From assembly GCA_963995505.1 (NCBI GenBank), contig OZ023186.1:17305570-17369569 (forward strand): DNA of 64,000 nt, written 5' to 3'. The first letter of the stretch is position 1. Each line of letters begins with the position of its first letter. Both the position numbers and the translations under genes were made by a program. The stretch comes from Hypericum androsaemum. Lineage: Eukaryota > Streptophyta > Magnoliopsida > Malpighiales > Hypericaceae. The notes beneath the pieces were generated by a model. That model had not been told where the DNA came from. It did no database searches and saw nothing but the letters and a program-made list of their open reading frames with translations. Positions 45,101 to 58,030 of the stretch are shown in pieces.

Positions 45101-47390
45101 TAAGGCAACTAGTCACACTTGCTTCAGAAACTACACTCTAAATTGATCAAAGGAAACAACCACAGAGGATAGAAATCAGTAAGAAGGAAGATGGGAATCG
45201 TTGAAGTCCTTCAGAAAAGTCAAACAAACAATTGGACAGCGAATTGAAATAAAATAATTCTGCCGTTGGCATAACTAGTATCATCTATATTCAAGATCCT
45301 TACAATTGCATATTTAAATCCACAGTCGGATCGGCTGGAGCCATCTCAAATGCCATCTTCAGGCTCTGATTCTTATAGTACCTGTTGGCATAACAAGAAG
45401 GTAGACCTTTTAAGCTGATAATAAGAACATATAAACCAATTAAGCTGGGAAGAACCTTAGGAAAAAACTCTGAATAGTGTGTCTATATTCTATATCTTTA
45501 TTCATGAGTGACATTGATACTTACTGGGAGCAAAAAGAATGAGTTGAGAACACCACTTGCATTGTTGCTGCCATGTAGCAACTGAAATGAAATAAACTCG
45601 TGTATGTTAAAAATAAGAATTCCATTTTGCAAAGCAGCTTTCAGCAAGGTCAATGTTACCTATTTCCTAGATTGACAAGTCCTGTATAGCCTGGTCCATA
45701 AATTGGCTCTATTTCTTGACCACTTTCTTGGATACGGTTCCAATCAAAGTTCAAGTTCTGGTCAAGTTCCCTTTCTGCTGTAGTCATCTCCGTCTGAAAG
45801 CAAGAAAATTGTTAAAATTCCAGACAAAGGATCACCCAGGAACTAACCTTGACCAACCAGCCGAAGCCAAGTCCCTTGCAAAATGGCAGAGTGATGTTTC
45901 AAAAGAAAGAAACAAGCACCTTAACCCTAATAATTACAATATTGATGGAGATTTTCAGGATATATCAGCCTTTTAACTTTGAAAGTAGGAAGTAGGCATG
46001 CACATTTTGACAGAGGCAACTACCTTCTGTAGAGATGAGAAGTCTATACCAAAAAAGGCCAAATGCTGGGCCAGTAATGGGTCTACAACACTGTCGTCCT
46101 CCGGGTAAGAGAAAACATCTGAGCTGCCACAAAAAAATTACCCAGGGTAAAAATAGAGGGTACGTGGTAAGTTTCTTCACAGGGAAAAATAAACTGATGA
46201 TAGCTTATGAAAATAATATAATTGATCTTTCTTGCCATTTCAAAATCAAAAAATAAAACAAAAACATAGCATCAACTTCCAAGTACTACAACTCTATCAT
46301 CTATGGAGCAACATCTCTATTCTTTATCAGAAGGACTGTTTTTCTAATATTTTTCTAATTTGTTACTCAATGCTTTATCCCACATGTAAACAAGTTCTGT
46401 TTTTCCATCAAGCAGGAACGAATAAAAGCAAGTACCTGCTGCTTCCAGATCAGCGGTGATTGTACCAAGCTTCACAGCAAGCGGGTAGCCAGTTTCCTTG
46501 TAGTGATCAATGGCATGGTTGTTTCCACCAGTACCATCCCAATTTTTACGCCCACAAAGGATCAAACCATCAGTAAGATTCAGCCACAGATTCTCCTTTT
46601 TGTCACACTTGACACACTTCCAACCCGAAGGCGATATAACAACGCCATTGTTGATCTGCTTCAACCCAACAGCATAAGCACTGGTTTGCTTCGTGTCAGC
46701 CGTCCAAGCATCAAGCTGCAGCTTCCTCTCTGCACCCTCGGCCAACAAGACAGCATCTACTGCCAGCCTCACCTGAATCCCCCGGGAATTAAACAAAACT
46801 CCCAACGAGTATTACACTCCCAACGACACTGTTTATACGCTGCATACCTTCTCGGGTAACTCCACGGAAGGGAATGGAAGAGTCGCGTAATCCGGCAACA
46901 CAACAATGCTGTGCTTTTCTTCGTATTCCGGTTCGTTGTTGTCAAACCCCCCATCAATACCTACACATAGCAACAGACAAAAAAAATCAATATCCTCCTA
47001 GGGCACAACTTCAGCAACACGACACGAAAACCGACGAAATGGCGTACCGATGGCCAGCAGAGTGGGCTTCTTGGAAGGTCGATCCTCGGGGACCGGCTTC
47101 GGGGTCTGCTTAATGTGCAAGTAGACGGGGTCGCCCGTCTTCTCGAAGTTCCACCCCACGCAGTCCTTCCCGAACGCCAGGAAGCTGTTCAAGTCAACGA
47201 AAAGTCCGCCCTCCGATCTCTGCAAACCACAAAAAACGACGGCGTTACGCACCCGAAAGAGGAAATTCGTTTAGGGTTTAGTGGGGGTACTAACGGGGGT
47301 GTCGAAGGAGACGCAGCACTCGTGCTTGTAGATGCGATTGGTGGGCTCGGGGATCCGAACCCGAGAGAGGTTGGATCGGAGCTGATCCAT
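42141..47390 (-). CDS. UBP14: Ubiquitin carboxyl-terminal hydrolase 14 (USP5/isopeptidase T type), 20 exons
   Basis: 802 residues from minus-strand exons 47295-47390, 47048-47219, 46848-46960, 46436-46772, 46024-46118, 45660-45793, 45525-45581, 45304-45381, 44995-45049, 44820-44858, 44510-44590, 44100-44298, 43947-44004, 43750-43872, 43544-43632, 43363-43452, 42929-43099, 42665-42777, 42418-42547 and 42141-42319. Frames join exactly at every junction. It disassembles free polyubiquitin chains to recycle ubiquitin. Domains: ZnF-UBP with C180, C183, C200 and H213 ([18 protein letters not shown], then [16 protein letters not shown]); catalytic Cys317 in [31 protein letters not shown]; two UBA domains ([20 protein letters not shown] and [18 protein letters not shown]); catalytic His762 in CGHYVAHIL. 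The end is YFFQRTDN. Length and order match Arabidopsis UBP14 (about 797 residues). The acceptor of exon 11 could instead lie 6 bases downstream. All catalytic residues are intact. Confidence 0.95.
44877..44975 (-). repeat. Short tandem repeat in UBP14 intron 9
   Basis: On the + strand, about five units of gcgtacacaaatcagagaa (17-20 bases with small changes) lie between exons 10 and 9 of UBP14, ending about 20 bases before the exon 9 donor (44994). Confidence 0.85.
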
Positions 47391-49894
47391 TTCCCACCGG
47401 GTAACCGCCCTCGCTGTGTTCGATGATGAAGAATGGGTTTTGGGGTTTCGCGAGTGGGGAAGTGCATAAGCGGTGCCGTTTTGGGGGGTTTGGTTCTTGG
47501 GTGGCCCTCTCTTTATTCTTGTCGTTCTTTCCTTTCCGGCACGTTTCTTTTCTACTTTACTTGTTACTCAAGCCGAATAATAGTATTTTAAAAGATGACG
47601 AATTTCTTATAAGTGATTAACACTGATTCGAATTTGATACTTCTTGTTTAAGTTAAAATATCGTACTTATTAACTGATCTAAGTGATTGCCAATTTTTTG
47701 ATATAAAAGAATAGCAAATGACTCTCTAACCTTTCTTTATGAGTGAGTGGATAAAACATAACAGTATATTGAAGTAGACTAACTCTCTTCAAATTATCCA
47801 TATGTGAGCCAGAAAGTGTGAAGAATGACGAAAAAAGTTATCGACAAAAAGAAAAATGACACTTTTCTATTCTTCGGCAAATTGATTAAGCAAAAGAAAA
47901 GGATTTTGAATTAGATAAACAAAAAGAATAGCTCATTCCCGAGTAACGGACGAAATAACTTTGTGGTACCGCGTGTCTCCAAAATTCAATAAAGAGTCAG
48001 CAAGTTACCGGAAGCAAAGCTTCTGGCTCCCCCTTTGTCTTTTAAATTCCTCCTTTTCATTCTACTTAGGTGGATCCGAATTCTCGACATAATATAAAAG
48101 AGGTTTTTCCACATTAAATACTACATAGCCAAAATTAAGCTCCCTACTTAGGGCGTCGTTTACCCTCTCGTCATGTATGTCGTATGTTGACCTCTCAATC
48201 CCGAGCTAGCAGCTCCTGAACTATGTGGATAAGGGTCGGCTGCCAAGGGTGGTCACGGGCAATTTCGCGGCCGGCACAAAACATTGCTAGAGATGAGTCG
48301 ACCTCTAACTGAGTTCTACAGAATGCTTTTGTTTCAAGTCAGATCTGAGTCTGAGTGCCTTCTTTAATTAACATTTTAATAAAGAAATTTATTTATACAT
48401 AAATTCTCAAATCATACTCCAAAACCAATTCCTAATTTATTTGCAATAAAAAGTGTTATGTTTAATTATCCAGGAAATTCATTTGTAAATTCCATCTGCT
48501 TTGGTGGAATTTGATCAATTTATAATAAAATTTTCGCAACTTAAAAATTGACCCACATGATTCATGTGTTTCGTTTCACGTCCCTTTCCATTTAAAATTA
48601 AGTAATACACATTAAAAACAATTGATATTTAGTGGCTGCAAATTTGGAAAACAAAATTACATTTTTAATGAAGGTCTCAATCGATCAGAAATTGTGTAAT
48701 ATTTCTGATAATGCACATCTATATCAATTCGATCATATTTCTCATTATCGTCGAGCAGTTACAGAAATAAAAACTGCATTTCTATTGCACTTTATCATAA
48801 ATACAACTTTTTTGAACACTGCTCTAATGAATAATGGGCATTATGGTTTTACAAAAGGGAGGAGTTGGTCTTCAATCTGAACCTATTATGAATCAGTATT
48901 AGCAAACTTGAAGACATGTCTGTTTATTTTTAGTTTAGTTTTGGCAACAAATCAACCGACTCTAATACCACTTAGAATTTATGTATTCAACCAAAGAAAA
49001 TTAAGACCGTGAATTGATGAACTTTCAGAGCTTATAAACAAATTCACCACACTTGCGGTGAACAAACGGTTCAGATCGGATCGACCTAAACTGCAAAAAC
49101 CAAAAATCATTTTGAAAAAAATATGAGAACCAAACTATACCATTCATCACTCGGTTTTGGTCCGGAACTGATTCCATTTTTGGTGTGGTTATGACCCAAA
49201 AAAACCTAGAATTTGGAAATAAATAAAAATATGGGGGCATGAGGACAAGGAGGGTGATGTCAGTATCATAGGAGGAACTATAATGTCTTTCACGCCTTCC
49301 ACTAATCTATCAGAAACAACATGCAACTCAATTCACAAGTTTGAGAATATAATTAAGTCCATTAAAAGAGAAAGCAAAAAATATTCCAACCTAAATAAAA
49401 AATACATTGATTTTTCTTCATCACAAACAAGAATGAGATAACCAAAATGGAAATTGTAAAATTAATAACTAAATTAGCATCAAACCCACAATGCAAAATT
49501 TGAAATTACACTTGGATGAGTCTTTATGGAACCCGAAAAGAGAACATTTTAGGCTTTAGCCTCTAGAAGTAAAGAATAACAGATCACCTAAAAGTTGAAA
49601 AATGAACCGCCTTCTTTCTAGTTACTCCACTTAATCTTTGTCCCTTCCAAAATTAACTACATGAAATTAATTAATTCGGAGCAACCAAAGCGAGGTATCA
49701 ACGGCTAAATCACACCTTTCCCAAACGCCACAAGAAAACCAACAACAAAAATTTTTACAATTTCTATTATTACTCTCTATATACCCGCCTGTACACAGAA
49801 AAAATTATATTGTCCTAATTAATTGCACCCAAGAAGAAATAAAACCCAGAAAATAACACAATTATAGATGCAAATAGGAAACCAAATTAAACCC
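47391..49894. other. Intergenic region between UBP14 and the small membrane-protein gene
   Basis: 47391-47600 should hold the UBP14 5' UTR and promoter. The rest is AT-rich with no domain-bearing ORF or RNA gene. A TATA-like ctctatatac near 49774 precedes the next gene. Confidence 0.5.
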
Positions 49895-51511
49895 ATGGAG
49901 GCCTCCAAGAAGCAGAAATTGAAGGAGACGAAGAGGGGGAAGAAGACTTTCTGCAAGCTGTACATGTGTTTCCGGGCAATGGAGATTGGCCATATCGAAG
50001 AAGATGATCCAAAGGGTTCGAATTCGAAATTTCTTTCTCCATCGGAAGGCGAAATGAGGAAGAAAACTTGTAAGAGGAGCTTCTCCAGCATGGTGAAGGT
50101 TGTAATGTTCGGGGGATCATTGGTAATTCTCTAACCATGTGGTATGCAAGTCCGTTTTTGTTCATCAAACCATGACGATTTTGTGCATCAAATACGTCAA
50201 ATTTGCAGTAAAATGCACTCATTCGAATGTAAAAAAAAAAGTATCAAAACCAGAACCAGGGTGTCTGATTGTGTTTGGATTTTACTTCTTTGTTTCTTAA
50301 CTTCTTATTTGAATTGCCGTGTCAAAAATTGTGGGGTTGTAATGTACAAATTCATGGTGGCAATTAATTAGTCTATTTTTTTCGGAAAAGCAATTAAATA
50401 GTCCTTGTTGTTGCCTACATTTTCTGCAGAATTTTTGCATTTAACAAACGAAATTTAAAAATAAGTTAATAAACTTTCAACATTTATAAAAATTCATCAC
50501 AATTATAACTATCTATATGTTAATCTCAAACGAGGATTTTAATTTGACTTCTGCTACGTTAAGGCGCAAGAGAATTCGGAGTAGGTTATTGGTCTAATGT
50601 TTTGGGTTGGTCAGGTTATTTTGGCTGCCTCAGATGGTGTTCCTTTCGTTTTTGCAAATCTTGTTGTATTTTTCTTGGTTTTCCTTCCACTTTTTTTTTG
50701 GTCGATAAAATTTTGGATTGACACGTCGAATTTTGTAACTTTTTTATTGAAATTTTTATAATTCAGAAAATTGAATAAAGATATTATAAATTACATTTGC
50801 CTTGCATCTATGTAACTCTTTCCATTCGCCTTGCATCAATGTAAAGTTACATAACATAACTTATGTCTCATTTAATATACTTTACTATTACTTGGTATAT
50901 TCAATTTAATATTATCTTATCACATCTTCAACTACTAAAAATCCGTTTACCATTGTTTGTGATTACCGTAAAATTACTACACTAATTTAATTAGAGTGGG
51001 TACATGCATATACCAATTCTAGGCAAAGAAGATAAAGAGAAGAGAGCTCCTCCAAAAGAAATGCAAGTCAAATGGAAGCTCAAAGAACTCACAAGATCAT
51101 CATCATCATCTCTCCCCTACCAACACCACTTGCAGTCCCACCACCCCTTCAACCTCGCGGTCGTCCTACGACTCCTCCTCGCTCGCCTTGAACTCCTCGT
51201 CCACCTCCAACGCCTCCGCGATCTCGAGTTTCTTGGGGTCCAAGGCAAAGCAAGAACCTTGTAATAACTTGGAGACAGGAATAGGGTTGCATGGCTCCAA
51301 CGTGGGGCTGGGTTTGGTCCTTCTGGTTCTGTTGTTTGTGGTTGTCTGGGGGAAGACGTGTGCTATACTATGCACCGCCGGCTGTCTTTTCCTCGTGCCC
51401 AAGAGGAGCCACTCGCTGGAGGACGGCGCCGGATGGAGGGGCGACGGCTACTCGAAGGATTATAAGAAGAAGGTCATCATGGGAGGGATACTTGACGGGT
51501 GTAAGAATTAA
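49895..51511 (+). CDS. Small single-pass membrane protein, At5g23160-like (2-exon model)
   Basis: Exon 2 (51023-51511) is the better supported part: a Ser/Thr/His-rich stretch (SQDHHHHLSPTNTT, TPSTSRSSYDSSS), then a membrane helix and conserved patch GLVLLVLLFVVVWGKTCAIL with CTAGCLFLVPKR. It ends SKDYKKKVIMGGILDGCKN. The GK(T/L)CAILCT motif followed by a KEYKK-type tail matches a plant family of unknown function as I recall it. There is no ATG between the preceding in-frame stop (51020) and 51188, so an upstream exon is needed. Exon 1 is proposed as 49895-50092 (MEASKKQKLKETKRGKKTFC onward), donor gtgaag at 50093 and acceptor ttctag at 51022, joining in phase 0 for 228 residues. Without splicing, exon 1 reads through to a stop at 50132. 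Exon 1 is the uncertain part. Confidence 0.6.
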
Positions 51512-52334
51512 TTAGTTAATTAATCGGGATAATCAATTCGTGTGTGTATTGTATATAGTTATAGTTGATTTATTTAGTTGGTGTTTAATCATGTGTACAT
51601 TATACATATAAGGTAGAAGCGAGAAATAGAGCGCTTCCCAATTTTTATTTATTTTTATGTTTTGATTGATTCTTTTTTTAAGAAATCATTTTGGATTGAT
51701 GATGGGTTGGAGTTTTTGGGTGATAATGTACATAACCATGATTGATTGATTTATATGTACAGAAAATTCATGTATCATAATTTCTGTCTGTTTTTTGAAG
51801 TCAAAGCTTGAAGAAAATCTATCTATATCGTTTTGAAGTTTTTGAGTTGGATATATAGATTCTAACACGATAGATTTTAGTATTTTTGAAATCCTATTTT
51901 TTGTGAATCTATAGTATCTAGAGTTAAATATTGTGTGATCTACTTTCTTAATAGTGTTTTTATTCACTTAAAAAATCTTAATTTAAGGCATTGTAAATAT
52001 AAAAATATCATTGAAAACAACTTCTTAAAGCTGACATTGCTCGACTCTAGAATTAAAAAAAAATATGTTCAACAATTATCACAATAATAAACTAGAAAGA
52101 CTTTTATATATGAGATTGGGTTATGAGTAGAATATTTCTTTAGAATGTAACTATATTTTTAATTTCGTATTTATATATCAATGTTCTTCAATCCATTTCA
52201 AAAAAAATGAAATATTTATTTCTAAATAAACTTGTTCTAGTGGGTTAATTCCCAAAGGTAATTTTATTATCCAATAAAATAAAAGTCAGAAGAAAATCCA
52301 AAACAATGAAATGCACTATATCCACCAAAATGCA
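51512..52334. other. Intergenic region, nothing recognised
   Basis: AT-rich 3' flank of the small membrane-protein gene and upstream DNA of TRM5. Confidence 0.5.

Positions 52335-52374
<40 letters not shown>
52335..52374. repeat. (AT)n(AAT)n compound microsatellite in the TRM5 promoter
   Basis: About eight AT units are followed by eight AAT/ATA units, ending about 85 bases before the TRM5 start codon. It could double as a TATA-rich core promoter and is likely to vary in length. Confidence 0.9.
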
Positions 52375-52375
<1 letters not shown>

Positions 52376-52459
52376 TCCCTTAAACCCTTCTATTACCTTA
52401 AACCAGTCCCCTTGCTTCCTTCCTTCCATGTTGTTCTATCCACACCCATCAAAACCCCA

Positions 52460-55400
52460 ATGCACACAATTAGGGCATCATCCATGGTGATGGGTGTCCT
52501 CTCCAAGTGCTCCCTCCTCAGACCAACCTCCTTCCCTTTCAAACCCACCAAAAGCTCATTATCCACTCTCTCCACCCCACCAAACTGCCTCCCCTATGGG
52601 CCCTCCCTTCAGAAGGGGAAGGCCCCACCTCAGCTACACTCATCAAGCTCAAAACTTTTGGGGGATGGAAGGGACCCAGATGGAGTTAGCGAGGATGAGC
52701 TCATAAAGGAGGAGAATTTCACCCGGGTCTTCGAGGTATCCGCTCTTAGGGTCCCTTCAAGGGACTGTTTTTGGTTGGAGGCTAGGATTAGGGGGCACTT
52801 GTTGAACTGGCCAAGGGTCAAGAACATTGCTAGAGTGCCGGGTGATGAGGTTGATGATGAGGTTGTGTCCTTGTTGGGGGTGTCGAGAGGCGGAGGAGAG
52901 GGCGCGGATATGGTGGCGTTGGAGCGGAGAATGTACGGGAAGGCGGAGGGGGAAGGGGAGGAGTTGAGTCCTGTTTTGTATAGGGAGAAGTTGGCCAAGG
53001 AGTTCAATGCTAGAGGATTTGTTAAATTCAGGAACTTGGCTAGGATTTCGCGGCCTAGTAAGAAAGGGAAAGGGAGGAAAGTGGAGGGGAAAGGGAAGGA
53101 GAAGGGGGCCGAGATGGAGAGGAGTAGGAAGGGGAGGAAGGATGATTTTGCTGTGGTGGAGGTGGTGGGGGAGGATGAGGATGGAGATGATTGGAGCGGG
53201 TTGTTAGGAGACGAGGGGAGGAGGGGGAGATGGAGGGGGTCGACGAGGCTGCTGCTTTTGGATGAGAGGTATGCCAATAAAGGGTTCGAGGATCTGCCAC
53301 AGGCTATCGAGGTAGTGGTTGTTCCGAGTTCCTTGGATGCTTTTTGAGTGTGTTGAGTGTGTTTCTAGACTGTAACTAGCTTATGTAGCATGTCTGTTTT
53401 GGGTGAATTTTGTTGATTTATATTTTCTCGAGATATGCTGCTTTGATGAAAATTTACTGCCAAAGAACTATTGTTAAACTAAATCTGAAGTTTCTTTTCT
53501 TTTACTTTGTCCATCTGCTCAAGTCTGTTGTGTTCTTTGGAGAACAGACATGCTTAAGCATCTGAGAAGTATGTCAACCCGGCAATTAGAAAATCTAGTA
53601 ATTAAGTGCCCACTGAAAGTTGGGCGACTAGGACCTTATTTGATTGTGCCAAAGAACTATATCATTAAACTAAATCTGAAGTTGGTCGACTTGCTGATTA
53701 TGTGTATCTTGATGTGGCATCTTCCAGTGTGCTACCTAACTTTTCTTATCTTGTGTTTTTCATTTAAGCATGCCAGAACTATAGCATACTGACGGTATTT
53801 TCAGGCTGCTTTACTAGAAGCCACGGATAAGAGCCCTGCATTCACATATGAGCTCGTCAAGTGCAAGCTGACTTTATCTTATGATTATTGGGAGATGAAT
53901 GAGGTACTCATTACAAAATTATTCAGCTCGAGAACATGTCTCCTCAGTTTTTTCCGATACAGGCCTCTTTGGCAGATTCTTTTCAAGTGTCAATACATTC
54001 GGTTAGAATTCTAAGTGTTAAAGATTCTGTCCGTGCAGATTTTGGAGACTTTGCTACCTAAAGATGTGATTGTTCCATCGGCCTTTGAATCGGCTGGGCA
54101 CATTGCACACCTGAACCTGAGAGAGGAACATCTGCCATACAAAAGACTCATTGCAAAGGTGCTTACCTTAAGATGATGAATTATCCATCTCAGTTTTTAG
54201 TATCTGCTTGACTAATTTAATGTTAGCTGAGCAGTAATTGTTATTTTTTTTACAGGTAGTCCTTGATAAGAAGAAACCAAAGATAAAAACGGTCGTGAAT
54301 AAGATCGACATGATTCAAAATGAATTCAGAACAATGCAGCTTGAGGTTTTAGCTGGGAATCATTCCCTTGTGACTATGCTTGTTGAGAACGGATTGCGAT
54401 TTCATGTAGATTTAGGAAAAGTGTAAGTTCACTCTCCTTTCAATGTAGAGCTAGCTGGAATCAGTTAGGTAGACAATATAATAAGTCGCCGTGGATGCTC
54501 TAGAAAGCATTTCCTGCCCTGTTTTAAGTTTTAACGAGTGCTCAACCTTCTCTGTGCACCGTTGAGAGTGCATTGTGCTGGGCTTCTTTGTGGCTTCAGT
54601 TGTGCTCCCTGTTAAAGCCTCTTATTTACTTCCCAGCTTTTGAAAGTTTAATTTCTATCTCAACCGAACTTGGCTGTTTAGTGAATGATAGAGAGATTTG
54701 TGCTCTTTAAATTGTTGTGCAGGTTTTGGAATTCAAGACTTGCAACAGAGAGACTGAGGATTGTAAGATGCTTTACGCGGGATGATGTTGTGTGTAAGAT
54801 TTAATTTTTTTTCCCAATCTACCTGCTAAATTTTGATGCTTAAGATTTGCATGTCGTGTGCTTGGCCACTTTTGCCCCTGCTTTAACTGCAGATGCAAAA
54901 TGTCTTGTTATTTTTGTGAAAAAGTGATACTATTTTCCTTCAAATGTAGTGTGCTTAAGCCATTCACTACAGCAATACAGGAACATATTTCCTAATCCGT
55001 ATCTGTGATACTATCTTGTGAAAAACGGCAGGCGATGTTTTTGCTGGAGCTGGTCCTATAAGTATAGCAGCAGGAAAGGTGGTCAAGCGTGTTTATGCCA
55101 ATGATTTAAACCCGCAAGCAGTTGACTATCTGGAGAAAAATATTATTGAAAACAAGCTTGAGAAGAAGGTCAGGGTAAGTATCTATTGGGTTAGTTTTTA
55201 ATTAAAAATGGTTTTTCATTGCGTTACAATCTCTTTGTTGCGGATCATATCTTTACCAAGACTATTATTGTGTTGGTTTTGATAATTGGAATTGTCCGAG
55301 GAATTAAGCATTGAACTTGTTTGTATAGGCATGAAATTCGTATTTCTCGAGGAATTAAGCTTTATGTAGCGTACCAATCTGTAGGTATTCAACATGGATG

Positions 55401-56378
55401 GAAGAAGGTTCATTGCTGCCATGTTTGCAAGTGATAGAGCTCAAACAATCTCGCATGTCGTTATGAATTTGCCCAATGATGCGGTGTATTTCCTAGGTAT
55501 GGTTTCTGAATCAGTTCCGAAACGTTATGTTTGACTTGAGTAGACATTTTTCAACCTTGCTCTGTCACTGAATCTGTTTACTAGTCTCCAGATTTAGTGG
55601 TAATAGGTCTGTTGGAATATATGAGTTCGGGTAGATTCTTCTTAGCTCTTGTATTGCTCGGGAATCTGTCGAGTTGCTGACCCTGGAGAACACTTGTAGC
55701 AGTGTATTGAGCACGAAATGCTTGTCATGCACCACAATCGTGTTGGTTTTCTAAAACCCTTTTGTGCTGCTCTCAATTCTCATTGGATCTATTCTTGCTG
55801 CCCGCCTGTGTTCGTCTCTCCAGATACCCTGATATTGTGCCTCTGGTCTAGTTTAAGCACATAGTCCTCTAGAATCTGGCCTGTTCAATTTGGCGACGTC
55901 ACCTTGGTGTGAGGATATAGTTCTGGACTAGATGAAGATGGTTTCTTTGTGAAACAACTTACACTGTTTAATTGTTTTCTCAGATGCCTTCAGGGGTGTG
56001 TTCAGGGGTAAAACTAGGATTGATGCATCCAAGTTACCGATGATTCACCTTTACGGATTCTCGAATGCCGAAGATCCGGAATTCGATTTTCATGAGGCAA
56101 GTTGCTTAGCTTTTGAAGACAGTCAATTTATCTAAATCAAAACACGTTATACTCGTCGTCTATAAGTTGTCTCTTGCATCTTGTTTATTTTGCCTAAGCT
56201 TTTCCTTGCGCGTCAATGCTGATTGCAGAGAATAAGAATCGTGCTGGAAGAGGTGGCGGTGAACGTAGAAATGCGTAGGGTCCTCCCCGCATCGCCTGGA
56301 AAATGGATGCTCTGTGCTTCCTTTAGATTGCCCCCGAGTGTAGCCTTCGCCGATACAACATACGATGAAACAACGTAA
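52460..56378 (+). CDS. TRM5: tRNA (guanine(37)-N1)-methyltransferase, TRM5 type, 9 exons
   Basis: Exons 52460-53311, 53805-53903, 54039-54158, 54256-54422, 54723-54793, 55032-55174, 55385-55496, 55984-56096 and 56229-56378 encode 608 residues. The enzyme methylates G37 next to the anticodon using S-adenosylmethionine. The catalytic half has the SAM-binding motif [16 protein letters not shown], then [18 protein letters not shown] and the catalytic [13 protein letters not shown]; upstream are [20 protein letters not shown] and [14 protein letters not shown]. The N-terminus ([20 protein letters not shown]) is Ser/Thr/basic and may be an organelle presequence; an in-frame ATG at 52484 is an alternative start. 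Residues about 195-260 are a Lys/Arg/Gly-rich then acidic insert. Intron 8 begins with GC (56097) instead of GT; all other introns are GT-AG. Confidence 0.95.
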
Positions 56379-58022
56379 ATATATACCATTGCACTTTATA
56401 CGTGCGCCCTCCCCCTCTACCCGCGAACACCTTTTCTGTTATACACTTGATGAATGTAAACTAACATTGCTGTAGGAATGAGTTTCTTATGAATAGAGTA
56501 GAGCAGGTCAAAACCCTAAAGCCCAGAGCAGAAGCTCAAGATGGGAAGTAGTCCCTTAAATGGATGCATTTCATATCAATTTCCCTTTGTAGCATTTTTA
56601 TCCACTTGTAGATGATCAGCTCACAACCACAATTTTGCTTTATTTTTGTGGAAGTTCACAAGTTTGCTTTATAAAAGTCTGATCAATTTTTGTCTCTCTT
56701 CTGTTCTTTCCTGGGGTGGTGCCAACCCAAATTGAGATGTTCCAATGGTGGCCTCTGCAAGCACTTCCAAAACATAAAACTGGACATAAATGTTGTAGAA
56801 CAGTCGAGCACTATCGGAACACTATTTTTATTTTTAAGGGTGGCTCGAAAAATTTAGATGCACAAATTTGTCAGCTCTCTGGTGGGCCCCCACTGGTCCA
56901 ACCCAAACCCACCTCAATTCCTGCTTCATTGATTGATTCTGATTCTTGGAACATCTTGTGGAACCAGTACCCAACCCATATCATTATTTTGGACTTAAGA
57001 CCTGAGCTGGGGCCCCCTCCCTTTTCCCAAAGGGTGTGTGTGGGGTTGGTGGATGGTCAGGGGCAGAATTGTAAATGTGGGGGGAAACAACACTGAGATG
57101 AGAAAGAGAGCAAATCTCAGTTCAAGATTGAGATCCTCATTATGACATCTATATCTATGGATGTATAATGTGGTCCTGTCCAGGCCAGGTCTCTATTTAA
57201 GGCCTGTGTAATGCGGGAATATAGAAATATGAAAGGGTGTGCATTTTAGGGTTTTTGGTTTTTTTTTTATCCGTAGTTCGAGTCGATCTTTTTTGGACAC
57301 TATTTAGTATTTAGGGACGGTTCTCCCAAATTCGATGGAGTTTAGGGTGTTTGGTTTTGGCCTAGAATTGGTAACATCTTATCCCAACTTTGAATGAAGC
57401 TGAAGCCCAACTGTTACTCAAAGTTCAGGCTTTGTTTTAGCAACCTCTAGGAAGTTAAACCACTCTGTTCAAAAGGATCAGAGAAATCAATTCAGTTGTA
57501 ATATTTGAATGCTAATAAACAAAGGAATATATTCGAATATTGTCTTTCCATAACTTGATATCAATATATTTGGTTAAAATAGAAATACATCGTTTGTGGT
57601 CCATAATTTCTCTCTTCACCGAGAATAGTGATTCTATTAATTGAGAGAGAGAATTGTGGTTGAGCAACTCTAGATTTCAATTACAATTTTTAGTACATTA
57701 TCTGCAGAGAGATGTGAAAGAATAATGATTCTAATTAATATTAAGGATTATTTTTCTTCTAAGAAAACTCAAATCTCACAAGTTTAATAGATAATCAGTT
57801 TTTTTTTTGCGGTTATTAGAGAATCGGCCTACAAAGTAAATTATCAGTGGTAACAGAGAGAACCATGTTCAACTAGAAAGAATTTTTTTAAGAGTTTATA
57901 AATTTCCTTCATTGGACATTATACACGCACAGTGGTCATTGGGTTGAAGTAATTTATCTAGGAAATAGTTATTGTAGTACTATTTATATATTACAACCAC
58001 CCGAGACGCAAATTTCTATTTA
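56379..58022. other. Intergenic region, no gene seen
   Basis: 3' flank of TRM5. A 126-codon open frame at 56716-57096 has no ATG at its start and no family resemblance. The rest is AT-rich. Confidence 0.5.
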
Positions 58023-58030
58023 CTAATTCG

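Noticed and set aside
51004..51264. Alternative frame (86 codons) over the small membrane-protein exon
   Set aside because: Overlaps the conserved frame in a Ser-rich region and ends before the membrane helix; no conserved motif.
56716..57096. 126-codon ORF downstream of TRM5
   Set aside because: Starts at GTG with no ATG, no recognisable domain, and no splice context linking it to TRM5.
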